NCBI GenBank assembly: GCA_009775265.1
Contig: VSPG01000002.1
Location: forward strand, 1 to 64,000
Length of the DNA stretch: 64,000 bases
Direction of reading: 5' to 3'
Source: Muribaculaceae bacterium
GTDB lineage: Bacteria > Bacteroidota > Bacteroidia > Bacteroidales > Muribaculaceae
The notes beneath the pieces are model-generated. The model saw only the letters and a list, made by a program, of their open reading frames with translations, was not told the origin of the DNA and did no database searches. This document shows positions 45,114 to 54,813 of the stretch, one piece after another (positions within the stretch are counted from its first letter, which is position 1; every line of letters starts with the position of its first letter). Both the position numbers and the translations under genes were made by a program.

Positions 45114-45121
45114 AATTTTGC
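45114..45121 (+). promoter_or_regulatory. -7 element of pta-ackA
   Basis: TAATTTTG lies 30 bases before the pta ATG; a GTTG 14 bases upstream is too close to be a standard -33 box. Confidence 0.5.
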
Positions 45122-45151
45122 AAAAGTTAAATTCACAAAAAATACACAGCA

Positions 45152-46168
45152 ATGTCGTTATTTGAAAAACTATCGGCCAAAGCCAAATCCTGTCCGCAAC
45201 GCATAGTGTTGCCGGAGGGCACAGAACCGCGAACGCTTACAGCCGCCGACCGCATTCTCGGCGACGGTCTTGCTGAAATCATACTCATCGGCGCTCCCGA
45301 CGAGATCATGCACATGGCCTCGGAACTGAAACTTGACAACATCGGAAAAGCCACCATCGTCAACCCCGCCGATGAAGCCGTAATCGACCGCTACGCCCCC
45401 CTGCTGCTCGAACTGCGCCGCAGCAAGGGCATGACCGAGGAAGAATCGCGCCTTACAACAGCCAACCCCCTCTATCTCGGCTGCCTCATGGTAAAAGCAG
45501 GCGATGCCGACGGCCAGGTGGCCGGTGCGATGAACACGACAGGCAACGTGCTCCGGGCCGCTTTTCAGGTAATCAAGACACAGCCGGGCATCAGCGTCGT
45601 GAGCGGGGCTTTCATCATGCTCCTGCCCGAAGGCCTTAAATTCGGCACAAACGGCATACTCGTATTCGCCGACTGCGCCGTAGTCCCCGATCCGGACGCC
45701 TCCGAGCTCGCCCAGATAGCAGTAAGCGCAGCCCAGACCGCCCGCGACATCGCCGGAATAGAACCGCGCGTGGCGCTGCTGTCGTTCTCCACCAAAGGCT
45801 CCGCACGCCACGAGCGAGTAAACAAAGTAATCGAGGCCGGACGCATAGCGCATGAAATGGCACCCAACCTCATCATCGACGCCGAACTGCAGGCCGATGC
45901 CGCCATCGTGCCCAACGTGGCAAACACCAAAGCGCCGAACAGTTCCCTCAACGGGCGCGCCAACGTGCTCGTATTCCCGTCGCTCGAAGTCGGCAACATA
46001 GCCTACAAACTCGTGCAGCGTCTCGGCGGAGTGCAGGCCGTAGGGCCGGTGCTCCAAGGCCTTGCCGCTCCTGTCAACGACCTTAGCCGAGGTGCATTCC
46101 CGGAAGACATCTACAAAACCATAATCATCACAGCCAATCAGGCCATAGGCCTTAAAGAAAACGCTTGA
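45152..46168 (+). CDS. pta: Phosphate acetyltransferase
   Basis: Pta converts acetyl-CoA and phosphate to acetyl phosphate. The 338-residue protein is the short form without the N-terminal regulatory domain and contains RIVLPEGTEPRTL, the GDADGQVAGAMNTTGNVLRA segment, and the C-terminal NVLVFPSLEVGNIAYKLVQR. The stop lies 5 bases before ackA, so the two form the acetate-producing, ATP-yielding operon. Confidence 0.97.
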   Translation: MSLFEKLSAKAKSCPQRIVLPEGTEPRTLTAADRILGDGLAEIILIGAPDEIMHMASELKLDNIGKATIVNPADEAVIDRYAPLLLELRRSKGMTEEESRLTTANPLYLGCLMVKAGDADGQVAGAMNTTGNVLRAAFQVIKTQPGISVVSGAFIMLLPEGLKFGTNGILVFADCAVVPDPDASELAQIAVSAAQTARDIAGIEPRVALLSFSTKGSARHERVNKVIEAGRIAHEMAPNLIIDAELQADAAIVPNVANTKAPNSSLNGRANVLVFPSLEVGNIAYKLVQRLGGVQAVGPVLQGLAAPVNDLSRGAFPEDIYKTIIITANQAIGLKENA

Positions 46169-46173
46169 CAGCC

Positions 46174-47367
46174 ATGAAAATACTTGTTCTGAACTCGGGC
46201 AGCAGCTCGGTAAAATACAAACTCATCGACACCGACGGCGAGAAAGTGCTCGCCGAAGGCGGAGTGGAAAAAATCGGCCTTGCCGACGGATTCCTGAAAT
46301 ACAAACGCGCCGACGGCAGCAAAGACATCGTTGAACTCGGCCTCACCGACCACAAAGGAGCCATCGAAGCCGTGCTGCGCCAGCTCACCGACAAAACCGA
46401 AGGCTGCATCAAGAGCTACAGCGAAATCGACGCCGTAGGCCACCGCGTGGTGCACGGAGGAGAAAAATTCGCCAAGAGCGTAATCATAGACGACGCAGTC
46501 AAGGAAATGATACGCCAGTGCTACGACATCGCTCCGCTCCACAACCCTGCCAACATGACAGGAATCGAGGCCATGGAAGCCCTTCTGCCTGGTGTGCCGC
46601 AGGTAGGCGTGTTCGACACCGCCTTCCACCAGACAATGCCCGCTAAAAGCTTCATGTATGCTCTCCCCTACAAATACTATGAGGAAGACGGAGTGCGCCG
46701 CTACGGTTTCCACGGCACAAGCCACCGCTACGTATCGCAACGCGTTGCCGAAATACTCGGTGTGGACATCCACTCGGTGAAAATCATAACATGCCATGTG
46801 GGCAACGGCGGCAGCATCACAGCCGTCGACGGCGGCCGGAGCGTGGACACCTCGATGGGTCTTACGCCTACCGAAGGTCTTATGATGGGCACACGCGTGG
46901 GCGACATCGACCCCGGAGTTCTCACATACCTCATGACAAAACACAACCTTAGCGCAACCGATGTACAGCGCATCATAAACAAAGAGGGCGGCATAGCCGG
47001 TGTCACGGAAATCAGCAGCGACATGCGCGAAATCGAAGCCGCCGTGGCCGCCGGCAACGAGCGTGCACGCCTCGGCCTGGAAATGTACGAGCAGCGCATC
47101 ACCAAATACATCGGCGCCTATGCCGCCGAAATGGGTGGCGTGGACATCATCGTGTTCACAGGCGGCGTGGGCGAGAACCAGACCGGACTGCGCGCCGACG
47201 TCTGCGCTCCGCTCGCTTTCATGGGCGTGGAAATCGATGCTGAAGCCAATAAGGCACGTGGTGTGGAAGCCGTCATCTCCACTCCCGGCAGCAAGGTGAA
47301 AGTGGTAGTAGTCCCCACCGACGAAGAACTCATGATAGCGCGCGACACGGCAGCGCTCGTGAAATAA
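46174..47367 (+). CDS. ackA: Acetate kinase
   Basis: AckA makes ATP and acetate from acetyl phosphate. The 397-residue protein starts at the ATG at 46174 (MKILVLNSGSSSVKY); an in-frame TTG three codons earlier is less likely. The ATP/acetate motifs VFDTAFHQTMP, GFHGTSHRYVS, VGNGGS and FTGGVGEN are present. Length and order after pta are standard. Confidence 0.98.
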   Translation: MKILVLNSGSSSVKYKLIDTDGEKVLAEGGVEKIGLADGFLKYKRADGSKDIVELGLTDHKGAIEAVLRQLTDKTEGCIKSYSEIDAVGHRVVHGGEKFAKSVIIDDAVKEMIRQCYDIAPLHNPANMTGIEAMEALLPGVPQVGVFDTAFHQTMPAKSFMYALPYKYYEEDGVRRYGFHGTSHRYVSQRVAEILGVDIHSVKIITCHVGNGGSITAVDGGRSVDTSMGLTPTEGLMMGTRVGDIDPGVLTYLMTKHNLSATDVQRIINKEGGIAGVTEISSDMREIEAAVAAGNERARLGLEMYEQRITKYIGAYAAEMGGVDIIVFTGGVGENQTGLRADVCAPLAFMGVEIDAEANKARGVEAVISTPGSKVKVVVVPTDEELMIARDTAALVK

Positions 47368-47387
47368 GCAATTACGACTCCTATTAG

Positions 47388-47431
47388 CAAAACGACAGGC
47401 GGAAACTTTCAAGTTTCCGCCTGTCGTTTTG
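47388..47431. terminator. Bidirectional terminator, 21-bp stem
   Basis: A perfect 21-bp inverted repeat with a 2-base spacer (47388-47408 with 47411-47431) lies between the convergent ackA and acyl-CoA synthetase genes, with A and T runs at the ends. Confidence 0.9.
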
Positions 47432-47432
47432 T

Positions 47433-49091
47433 TCATGCTTTATAAAGATAACGCTTTATGGAGCGCTTTGCTGTCTTTTCAAATTCTTCCTGATATATGC
47501 GCACGTCCGATATACGGCTGTAATTCGGAAGTTCGGGATTAAGGGCCGATATATTCTCCCGCATTACCGCAAGCAGGTCGGCGTCGCCGAGTCCCTGCAC
47601 ACGCGCAGCGTCCAGATCGGGATAGACCAGAGCCACCAGGCGGCCGTCTTTCTCCACCACAATGCTTTCCGCCACATACGGCATGTTGTTCAGCCTCGCC
47701 TCTATCTCCTCGGGATATATATTCTGTCCGTTCGGGCCGAGAATCATGTTTTTGTCGCGGCCGCGCACAAACAGGAATCCGTCGTCATCAAGCGTACATA
47801 TATCGCCTGTACAGAGCCACCCGTCGCGCATCACAGCCTCCGTGGCCTCCTCATTTTTGAAATATCCGTCCATCATGTTCACACCGCGCACCCATAGCAC
47901 TCCGGGCACCGATGCCGGATGCGGGGAGTCGATGCGCAGCTCCATGCGTTCGACAGCCCGGCCGCACGAGCCGGGGCGCGTGTCGCGCGTAGACATGTAA
48001 GATATGAACGGACCGCACTCCGTCATGCCATACACATTGGCATACGGAAAATGTATACGCGCAAGAAACTCCTCTATCTCGTGGTTGAGCGGCGCTCCCC
48101 CCACTATCAGTTCCTCCACCTTGCCTCCGAACGCTCCCACAAGCGCTGCACGCACACGCGCCATGAGGCGCGTGTCTATGCCCGGCACGCGCAGCAGCAC
48201 GCGCATTATGCGTTTTTCAAGCATCGGAAGGATACGCGTGCGTATCATCTTTTCGAGCACAAGCGGAACAGTAGTGATAAGTTTCGGCTGTATTTCCGAC
48301 ATAGCCTCCACTATAATACGCGGTGCCGGCGTACGCGTCAGGAACGTCACATGGCAACCCATGCATATGGGATAGAACAGCTCTATGGCCAGTCCGTACA
48401 TATGCGCAAGCGGAAGCAGGCTTACCATCGGATCACCTGCATGCAGGCGTCCCACCCTGTTGCGGCAGAACACCACATTGCTCCACAGCGAGCGGTGAGG
48501 CAGAGCCACTCCTTTGCTGAAACCTGTCGACCCGCTCGTGTAATTGATAAGCATCAGGTCTGAAGCATCACGGCGGCAATAACGCACATCGTCGGGGGTG
48601 AAACGTTCGGGATAGCGCCGGCCGAACAATTCATTGAGCCTCGAGCGGGCCTCGGCAAGCGCATCGCTCCTCGAAAACAGCAACGAGAAATCGGCCATGC
48701 GAAGCACACCCTCGAGAGCAGGCAGCTGCTCGGGATCAAGATTCTCCCATATCGAATTGTCGGCAAGCAGAAGGCGCGCCTCGCTATGGTTTATAAGATG
48801 GTGCACCGAATCCGGTTTGAAATCCTGTAGAATCGGCACAGCCACACAACCGTAGGTCACTACCGAAATCATCGCCGTGCCCCATTGTGCGGAGTTGCGT
48901 CCGCACAATGCTATGCGATCGCCCGGCTTCAGTCCGGCGCTTTCGTAAAGGATATGAAGTTTGGCTATCTTGCGAGCAATGTCGCGGTATTGGAAGGATA
49001 CGCCACGATAATTTGTAAGCGCCGGGCGTTCCCAATTGTTCTTAATACTTTCTTCTAAAAGCGGAATCAGTGTCCGGTTTTGTTCTTCCAT
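47433..49091 (-). CDS. Long-chain acyl-CoA synthetase (AMP-binding)
   Basis: The 552-residue protein belongs to the ANL adenylating superfamily and most resembles FadD-type synthetases, which activate fatty acids to acyl-CoA via an acyl-adenylate. The P-loop-like INYTSGSTGFSKGV, the NVYGMTECGPF motif and the TGDICTLDDDGFLFVRGRDKNMI hinge are all present. The ATG at 49091 is used; a TTG lies one codon upstream. In Bacteroidales such genes often feed phospholipid or sphingolipid synthesis. It appears monocistronic. Confidence 0.9.
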   Translation of the reverse strand: MEEQNRTLIPLLEESIKNNWERPALTNYRGVSFQYRDIARKIAKLHILYESAGLKPGDRIALCGRNSAQWGTAMISVVTYGCVAVPILQDFKPDSVHHLINHSEARLLLADNSIWENLDPEQLPALEGVLRMADFSLLFSRSDALAEARSRLNELFGRRYPERFTPDDVRYCRRDASDLMLINYTSGSTGFSKGVALPHRSLWSNVVFCRNRVGRLHAGDPMVSLLPLAHMYGLAIELFYPICMGCHVTFLTRTPAPRIIVEAMSEIQPKLITTVPLVLEKMIRTRILPMLEKRIMRVLLRVPGIDTRLMARVRAALVGAFGGKVEELIVGGAPLNHEIEEFLARIHFPYANVYGMTECGPFISYMSTRDTRPGSCGRAVERMELRIDSPHPASVPGVLWVRGVNMMDGYFKNEEATEAVMRDGWLCTGDICTLDDDGFLFVRGRDKNMILGPNGQNIYPEEIEARLNNMPYVAESIVVEKDGRLVALVYPDLDAARVQGLGDADLLAVMRENISALNPELPNYSRISDVRIYQEEFEKTAKRSIKRYLYKA

Positions 49092-49192
49092 CAATTATCA
49101 ATTGGTGTTTGATACCATATGCAATTCAAGTTCTGTCGAAAATCCTTCGCCACTTATGCGCAGAGAATACTTTCATGTGACAATAATTTGTG

Positions 49193-49200
49193 CAAATATA
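49193..49200 (-). promoter_or_regulatory. -7 element of the acyl-CoA synthetase gene
   Basis: TATATTTG on the minus strand; no clear -33 box. It implies a leader of about 100 bases. Confidence 0.45.
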
Positions 49201-49233
49201 GCGTTTTTAATCCGTATTCTGCGATATTTTCGC

Positions 49234-49241
49234 TAATTTTG
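49234..49241 (+). promoter_or_regulatory. -7 element of the TPR/PD40-CstA operon
   Basis: TAATTTTG lies 76 bases before the ATG at 49318. The -33 region is T-rich but lacks TTTG at the right spacing. Confidence 0.45.
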
Positions 49242-49317
49242 CGACAAGATAAAGCAAGTCCTTATCCGAAATACGACACGGTATTATTTTCGGAAATTAT
49301 CATACAAACTCTCAGAT

Positions 49318-50733
49318 ATGCGTAAACTACTATATGCCGTTGCATTCGCTTTGTGCTCGTCGGCCACGGCTACGGCCGGACCGCTGGACAATGCAAAGCA
49401 AATGTATATCGACGGACAATACGAAGAAGCGCTCACAGCCCTGCAGGCTTTGCATAAAAAATCGCCCCGCGACGGCAACACCGCCTACTATCTTGGCGCA
49501 ACGCTTATTGCGCTCGGCCGCGCAGACGAAGCCGTCGCCCCGCTGAAAACCGCGGAAAGCCGCAGTGTGGCTGAAGCGTCGAAAGCACTTGCCGGATTGG
49601 CGCTCAACGAATACCGTCCCGATGACGCATCTTCCCATATCGATAAATGGGAGACCGCATTGCGCAAAAAACGGAACGCCACCATACCGGACGAACTCGA
49701 TGAAATGCAGGCGCGGGTGCTGACCATGCGCAACATGATGGAACGTGTCGAACGGCTGGAAATAATAGACTCCCTCACTGTGGATTCAGTCGAATTCTTC
49801 CGTCATTACCGGCTTTCTCGCGAAGCCGGCCGCATCTGTTCCGGCGCTGAAGCCGGCATTGAAGGTGCCACAATGGTATTCATGCCGCAGACCGGACGCG
49901 AGATGTTCTGGACCGCAGTATCCGACAGCACGCGAGCGCCGGCGCTGATGTGCGCCGGAATACTCGACGACGGGAGCGTGGAAAACAGCGAGCCGGCAGA
50001 CATCTATCCCGAGGCCGAGGCTCTCGCCTTTCCGTTCCTTATGCCTGACGGGGTGACGCTCTATTTCGCGGCAAAAAGCCCTGCAAGCCTTGGTGGCTAC
50101 GACATTTTCATGACAAGGCGCACCGACGACGGAGAATACCTCCAGCCACAGAACATAGGCATGCCCTACAACTCCCCAGCCAACGACTACCTGCTGGCCA
50201 TCGACGAAGCCACCGGCACCGGCTGGTGGGCCACCGACCGCTTCGCCCCTGAAGGAAAAGTGACGATTTACACTTTTATCCCGTCGGATATGCGCGTCAA
50301 TGTCGAGCCTGACGCACCCGACCTCGCAAGCCGGGCACGGGTTACAAGCATCGCCGCCACACAGGAGCCGGGAAAGGATTACGACGCATTGCGCCGGCAA
50401 CTTGGAGAGATGACACGCAGCGACGGACAGAACGACCGACACAAGGTCGACTTCCTTATGGCCATGGGCAACGGCAATGTGTACCATAGGCTTTCCGACT
50501 TCAAAAAACCCGAGGCACGCCGCGCCATGGAGAATCTGTTGGGCATTGACGACGAAATAACAGCCATTACCTCCGACCTCGAATCGCTGCGCGAAAAATA
50601 CCGCGCAGGCAATACCTCCGTGGAACGCCGCATACGCGGATTGGAGAGCGAACTCGACAAAGCCCGTGCGCGCCGGCGCACTGCAGCAAACAAGGTCGTA
50701 CGCCTCGAGCAGAGCCAAACCATCTTGCGATGA
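49318..50733 (+). CDS. TPR and PD40 repeat secreted protein
   Basis: The 471-residue protein has a signal peptide (to about residue 20) and TPR-like repeats at about 22-125 (YIDGQYEEALTALQAL, LGATLIALGRADEAV). A beta-propeller-like region with PDGVTLYFAAKSPASLGGYDIFMTRR recalls the PD40 repeats of PorE/OmpA-related proteins. A C-terminal coiled coil (about 410-470) is rich in Arg, Glu and Leu. There is no OmpA peptidoglycan-binding domain. Its stop overlaps the CstA-like start as ATGA, which is an unusual partnership. Confidence 0.72.
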   Translation: MRKLLYAVAFALCSSATATAGPLDNAKQMYIDGQYEEALTALQALHKKSPRDGNTAYYLGATLIALGRADEAVAPLKTAESRSVAEASKALAGLALNEYRPDDASSHIDKWETALRKKRNATIPDELDEMQARVLTMRNMMERVERLEIIDSLTVDSVEFFRHYRLSREAGRICSGAEAGIEGATMVFMPQTGREMFWTAVSDSTRAPALMCAGILDDGSVENSEPADIYPEAEALAFPFLMPDGVTLYFAAKSPASLGGYDIFMTRRTDDGEYLQPQNIGMPYNSPANDYLLAIDEATGTGWWATDRFAPEGKVTIYTFIPSDMRVNVEPDAPDLASRARVTSIAATQEPGKDYDALRRQLGEMTRSDGQNDRHKVDFLMAMGNGNVYHRLSDFKKPEARRAMENLLGIDDEITAITSDLESLREKYRAGNTSVERRIRGLESELDKARARRRTAANKVVRLEQSQTILR

Positions 50734-52163
50734 CGGCGTTTATCATCGCCCTGGCTGCCCTCATCGGCGGCTACGTCATATACGGAGCTGTGGCCGAGCG
50801 CGTATTCGGCATAGAACCCGCACGAAAAACCCCGGCTTGCACTTCGGCCGACGGCGTAGACTTCGTTCCGCTGCCAGCATGGCGTGTTTTTCTGATACAG
50901 TTCCTCAACATCGCAGGACTTGGCCCGATATTCGGCGCCATCATGGGGATAATGTTCGGTCCGGCAGCCTTTCTGTGGATTGTGTTCGCCCCGATTTTCG
51001 CAGGCGCAGTCCACGACTTCATCTCGGCCATGATGAGCGTGCGGGCCGGGGGCGAGTCTCTGCCCGAACTGGTGGGACACGAACTCGGCACAGGCATTAA
51101 ACAACTGATGCGCGGGTTCTCTTTGGTTCTTCTCATCCTTGTCGGCGCCGTGTTCGTTCTCACCCCGGCCGGATTGCTCGCGTCCATGACACCCGGAATC
51201 TTCGACACAACGTTCTGGATAGCCTGCATCTTCATTTACTATGCACTGGCCACACTGCTGCCTGTCGACAAAGTGATAGCACGGATTTATCCTGTGTTCG
51301 GCTTTGCCCTGCTGTTCATGGCTGCCGGGCTGTTGTTTGTGCTGCTGTTCGGCTCTGAAAGCATTCCGGACGGCTTTGCCGACGGACTCGCGAGCCGCTA
51401 CGGAGATGATGCGCATCCGGTGTTCCCGATGATGTTCGTCAGCATAGCATGCGGCGCCATAAGCGGATTCCATGCCACCCAAAGCCCGATGATGGCACGG
51501 TGTCTTAAAAACGAACGCCTTGCACGCCCCATATTCTACGGCGCGATGGTGGCCGAAGGTCTCGTGGCCCTTATCTGGGCGGCGGCAGCCATCACTTTCA
51601 CCGGCGGCTACGACGGGCTACGCGAATATATGGCCGGAGGAGGAAGCGCCGGCTCGCTCGTGCACGACATATCCATAAGCCGCCTGGGCGCTATCGGCGG
51701 CCTGTTGGCCATACTCGGCGTAGTTGCGGCGCCTATAACCACCGGCGACACGGCCCTGCGTTCGGCGCGCCTGATTGCCGCCGACTTCATGCATGCCGAC
51801 CAGCGGCCAATATCACGCCGTCTGCTCGTGTCGCTACCCATATTCGCACTTACGGCATGTGTGATGATGATTGATTTCAACGTGCTGTGGCGCTACTTCG
51901 CATGGTGCAACCAGACTCTCGCCGTGTTCACCCTGTGGGCGGCCTCGGCCTATCTCTACCGTTGCGGACGAGCTTACATAATCACCATGCTTCCAGCCAT
52001 GTTCATGACCGCAGTGTGCGTGTGCTACATCCTTTTCGCCCCGTCGCCGGAAGGCTTCGGCATGCCGTGGACTTATGCCGTGCTCTGTTCGCTCGGAGCC
52101 ACAGCTTTGTGCACCGCAGCATTCGCCCGTATGGCACCACGATTGAAAACGGAAAAAATATGA
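50730..52163 (+). CDS. CstA-family carbon starvation/pyruvate transporter
   Basis: CstA-type carriers import pyruvate or peptides during carbon limitation. The 477-residue protein has about twelve helices, with the family motifs FLNIAGLGPIFGAIMG, AGAVHDFISAMMSVR and GAISGFHATQSP. It is shorter than E. coli CstA (about 700 residues), which matches the compact Bacteroidetes form. It overlaps both neighbours by ATGA. Confidence 0.9.
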   Translation: MTAFIIALAALIGGYVIYGAVAERVFGIEPARKTPACTSADGVDFVPLPAWRVFLIQFLNIAGLGPIFGAIMGIMFGPAAFLWIVFAPIFAGAVHDFISAMMSVRAGGESLPELVGHELGTGIKQLMRGFSLVLLILVGAVFVLTPAGLLASMTPGIFDTTFWIACIFIYYALATLLPVDKVIARIYPVFGFALLFMAAGLLFVLLFGSESIPDGFADGLASRYGDDAHPVFPMMFVSIACGAISGFHATQSPMMARCLKNERLARPIFYGAMVAEGLVALIWAAAAITFTGGYDGLREYMAGGGSAGSLVHDISISRLGAIGGLLAILGVVAAPITTGDTALRSARLIAADFMHADQRPISRRLLVSLPIFALTACVMMIDFNVLWRYFAWCNQTLAVFTLWAASAYLYRCGRAYIITMLPAMFMTAVCVCYILFAPSPEGFGMPWTYAVLCSLGATALCTAAFARMAPRLKTEKI

Positions 52164-52981
52164 CAAAAATACACGACATACTCGCCGCCATCGGAAGCGG
52201 CACACGATACAACCTACATAGCCACACGCAGTTCTGCGACGGGCATGCCGACATGGAAACCATGGTGCAGGGTGCAATTGCCGCCGGACTGACGCATTAC
52301 GGATTCTCTCCGCACGGCCCTGTCCCTATAGCGTCGCCATGCAATATGGCCGCTTCCGACATGAATGCCTATATGTCGGAAGTCATGCGCCTGCGCGATA
52401 AATATTCCGGCATTATCAGCCTGTACGCCGGAATGGAGGTCGATTACCTCGGCCCGCAATGGGGACCATCTTCGCCGGAAGTAGAAAGCTACGGGCTCGA
52501 ATATGTCATAGGCAGCGTGCATTTCGTGCCGGCGCAAAACGGCGAATACGCCGACACGGACGGCCCGGCCGACCGCTTCCGGCAATATGTGGAAAGTGTG
52601 TTCTGCGGCGATTTGCGCTATGTGGTAGACCGTTTTTTCGCGCAGACACAGGCCATGATAGAAGCCGGCGGACTCGACATCGTAGGGCATTTCGACAAAA
52701 TAGGCCTCAACGCGTCAAGCATGCAGCCCGGCATCGAAGACAAGCCATGGTACGCACGCCATATAGCCGACACTATCGACTGCATGGCGGCGCACGGCGT
52801 GATAGCAGAAATAAACACCAAAGCACGCGGACGCCACGGACGCTTCTTCCCGGGCGAACGATGGTGGCCTCAGTTGTTCCGCGCCGGTGTGCCCGTACTG
52901 GTGAACAGCGACGCACACGACCCTGCCCGCACCGACGCACACCGCACCGACGCGCTCAACCTCATTGAATCGATGCCATGA
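52160..52981 (+). CDS. PHP-domain phosphatase (histidinol-phosphatase-like)
   Basis: The 273-residue protein is a metal-dependent PHP hydrolase: NLHSHTQFCDGHAD holds the first metal ligands, then GMEVDYL, GSVHFV, DIVGHFDK and NSDAH. HisK-type members hydrolyse histidinol phosphate. No other his genes are nearby, so a different sugar- or nucleotide-phosphate is equally possible. The start (ATG at 52160) overlaps the CstA stop and the end overlaps the U32 start, both by 4 bases. Confidence 0.88.
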   Translation: MTKIHDILAAIGSGTRYNLHSHTQFCDGHADMETMVQGAIAAGLTHYGFSPHGPVPIASPCNMAASDMNAYMSEVMRLRDKYSGIISLYAGMEVDYLGPQWGPSSPEVESYGLEYVIGSVHFVPAQNGEYADTDGPADRFRQYVESVFCGDLRYVVDRFFAQTQAMIEAGGLDIVGHFDKIGLNASSMQPGIEDKPWYARHIADTIDCMAAHGVIAEINTKARGRHGRFFPGERWWPQLFRAGVPVLVNSDAHDPARTDAHRTDALNLIESMP

Positions 52982-54813
52982 AGCCGACACAGCTCGAACT
53001 GCTCGCTCCTGCCCGCACCGCCGACATAGCCATAGAAGCCGTCGACTGCGGTGCCGATGCGGTCTACATGGGCGCACCTGCCTTCGGAGCACGCGCGGCT
53101 GCCGGCAATTCCGTGGACGACATAGCGCGCGCGGCGGCACACGCACATCGTTTCGGCGCACGGATATACGTCACGCTCAACACCATTCTATACGATGATG
53201 AAACAGCACGCGCCGAAGCGCTCGCAAGAGAACTCTACGACGCAGGCGCAGACGCATTCATCGTGCAGGACATGGCATATCTGCGCATGTCTCTGCCGCC
53301 TATAGCCCTGCACGCCAGCACACAATGCGACACACGCACGCCCGGCCGCGCGGCTTTTCTTGAAAAAGCAGGATTCTCGCAGATAGTGCTCGCCCGCGAA
53401 CTTACCCTTGAGGAAATCCGCGCCGTGCGCGCAGCCACATCCGTGCCGCTCGAAGCATTCGTGCACGGGGCATTGTGCGTGAGCTACAGCGGCGACTGCC
53501 ACGCCGGATTCATGGCCACAGGGCGAAGCGCCAACCGGGGAGAATGCCCGCAGATGTGCCGCCTGCCATACCGCCTCTGCGACAGAGACGGACACGAACT
53601 CGCTCCCGAGCGCCACTATCTGTCGCTGCGCGACATGAACCGCATAGACCTGCTCGGCGACATGGCCGACGCCGGCGTGTCGTCTTTCAAGATTGAAGGA
53701 CGGCTCAAAGATTCAGCCTATGTGCGCAGCACAGTTGCCGCCTACTCAACCGCTCTCGACCGCCTCGTGGCAGCATCGGGCGGGAAATACATCCGCGCGT
53801 CGTTCGGGCACAGCGAGGCAGGATTCGTCCCGCATCTCGACAAAGTGTTCAACCGCGGCTACACATCCTATTTCCTCGGCACTCCGCGCCGAGCGCCCGG
53901 CCTCATCGCCTCGCTCGCGTCGCCGAAAAACACAGGCATCGCCGTGGGTACGGTCATATCATGCCGCGGACGTAACATCACGGCAAAACTCCGCACCGAG
54001 CTTCACAACGGCGACGGCCTCGGCTATTTCGATTCAGAAAACCGCTTTACAGGCTTCCGGCTGAACAAAGCGGAAGGCAGCAGACTCTACGCTGCTTCCG
54101 ACATCAGCCCGACACCGGGCACCACCATTTACCGCAATTCCGACAAAGCCTACGCCGATGCCGTAGACAATGCCGTTCCACACCGCACAATAGGCTTGCA
54201 CATGACCCTTAGAGAAATCAAAACAGGACGCATCGCGCTCGAAATAAGCGACGAACGCGGCAACATGGTGGAAAAATGTGCAGAAATACCGCATGACCGC
54301 GCCCAAAGCCCGCAGACAGAAGCCAGACGCCGCATCCTCGGCCGCCTCGGCGGAAGCATCTACCGCCTTGACAGCCTTGACGACCGGCTCGCCGACCGCT
54401 TTGTCCCGGCTTCGGCCCTGACTGCATTACGCCGCGAATGCATAACGCTGCTCGACAGCGCCCAATGCGCCCGCCACTCATACGACCGACGGCGCCCTTG
54501 CGCTCTTTCGACGGACGCACTGAAAGGGGTGTCGACAAGCTATCACGACAACATCGCAAACAGCATCGCAAAAGAGTTTTACAGAAGCGCAGGCGCCACT
54601 GTCGCGGAACTGGCCGCCGAAGTGCAGCGCCCGGACGGAGAAATGCGCGTCATGACCACACGCTATTGTCTGCGGCGCGAACTCGGGGCATGCCTGCGCA
54701 CATCCTCCGCTTCGAAACTCCCGTCGCCGCTCTACCTATGCGCAAAAGGCCTGCGATACCGCCTCGACTTCGACTGCACGGCCTGCGAAATGCACGTAAT
54801 CACAGCAAAATAG
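52978..54813 (+). CDS. U32 family protein, RlhA/TrhP-like
   Basis: The 611-residue protein carries the U32 core: ELLAPARTADIAIEAVDCGADAVYMG, HGALCVSYSGDC, GECPQMCRLPY and SFKIEGRLKDSAYV. The Cys-rich centre probably holds an iron-sulfur cluster. Current knowledge links this family to RNA hydroxylation (RlhA on 23S rRNA, TrhP on tRNA) in place of the older peptidase label; the longer C-terminal domain here fits the RlhA-like length. The 3' end overlaps the convergent MmcQ gene by 14 bases. Confidence 0.85.
   Translation: MKPTQLELLAPARTADIAIEAVDCGADAVYMGAPAFGARAAAGNSVDDIARAAAHAHRFGARIYVTLNTILYDDETARAEALARELYDAGADAFIVQDMAYLRMSLPPIALHASTQCDTRTPGRAAFLEKAGFSQIVLARELTLEEIRAVRAATSVPLEAFVHGALCVSYSGDCHAGFMATGRSANRGECPQMCRLPYRLCDRDGHELAPERHYLSLRDMNRIDLLGDMADAGVSSFKIEGRLKDSAYVRSTVAAYSTALDRLVAASGGKYIRASFGHSEAGFVPHLDKVFNRGYTSYFLGTPRRAPGLIASLASPKNTGIAVGTVISCRGRNITAKLRTELHNGDGLGYFDSENRFTGFRLNKAEGSRLYAASDISPTPGTTIYRNSDKAYADAVDNAVPHRTIGLHMTLREIKTGRIALEISDERGNMVEKCAEIPHDRAQSPQTEARRRILGRLGGSIYRLDSLDDRLADRFVPASALTALRRECITLLDSAQCARHSYDRRRPCALSTDALKGVSTSYHDNIANSIAKEFYRSAGATVAELAAEVQRPDGEMRVMTTRYCLRRELGACLRTSSASKLPSPLYLCAKGLRYRLDFDCTACEMHVITAK

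Noticed and set aside
46138..47436. 432-residue minus-strand frame over ackA
   Set aside because: Antisense shadow of ackA crossing the bidirectional terminator.
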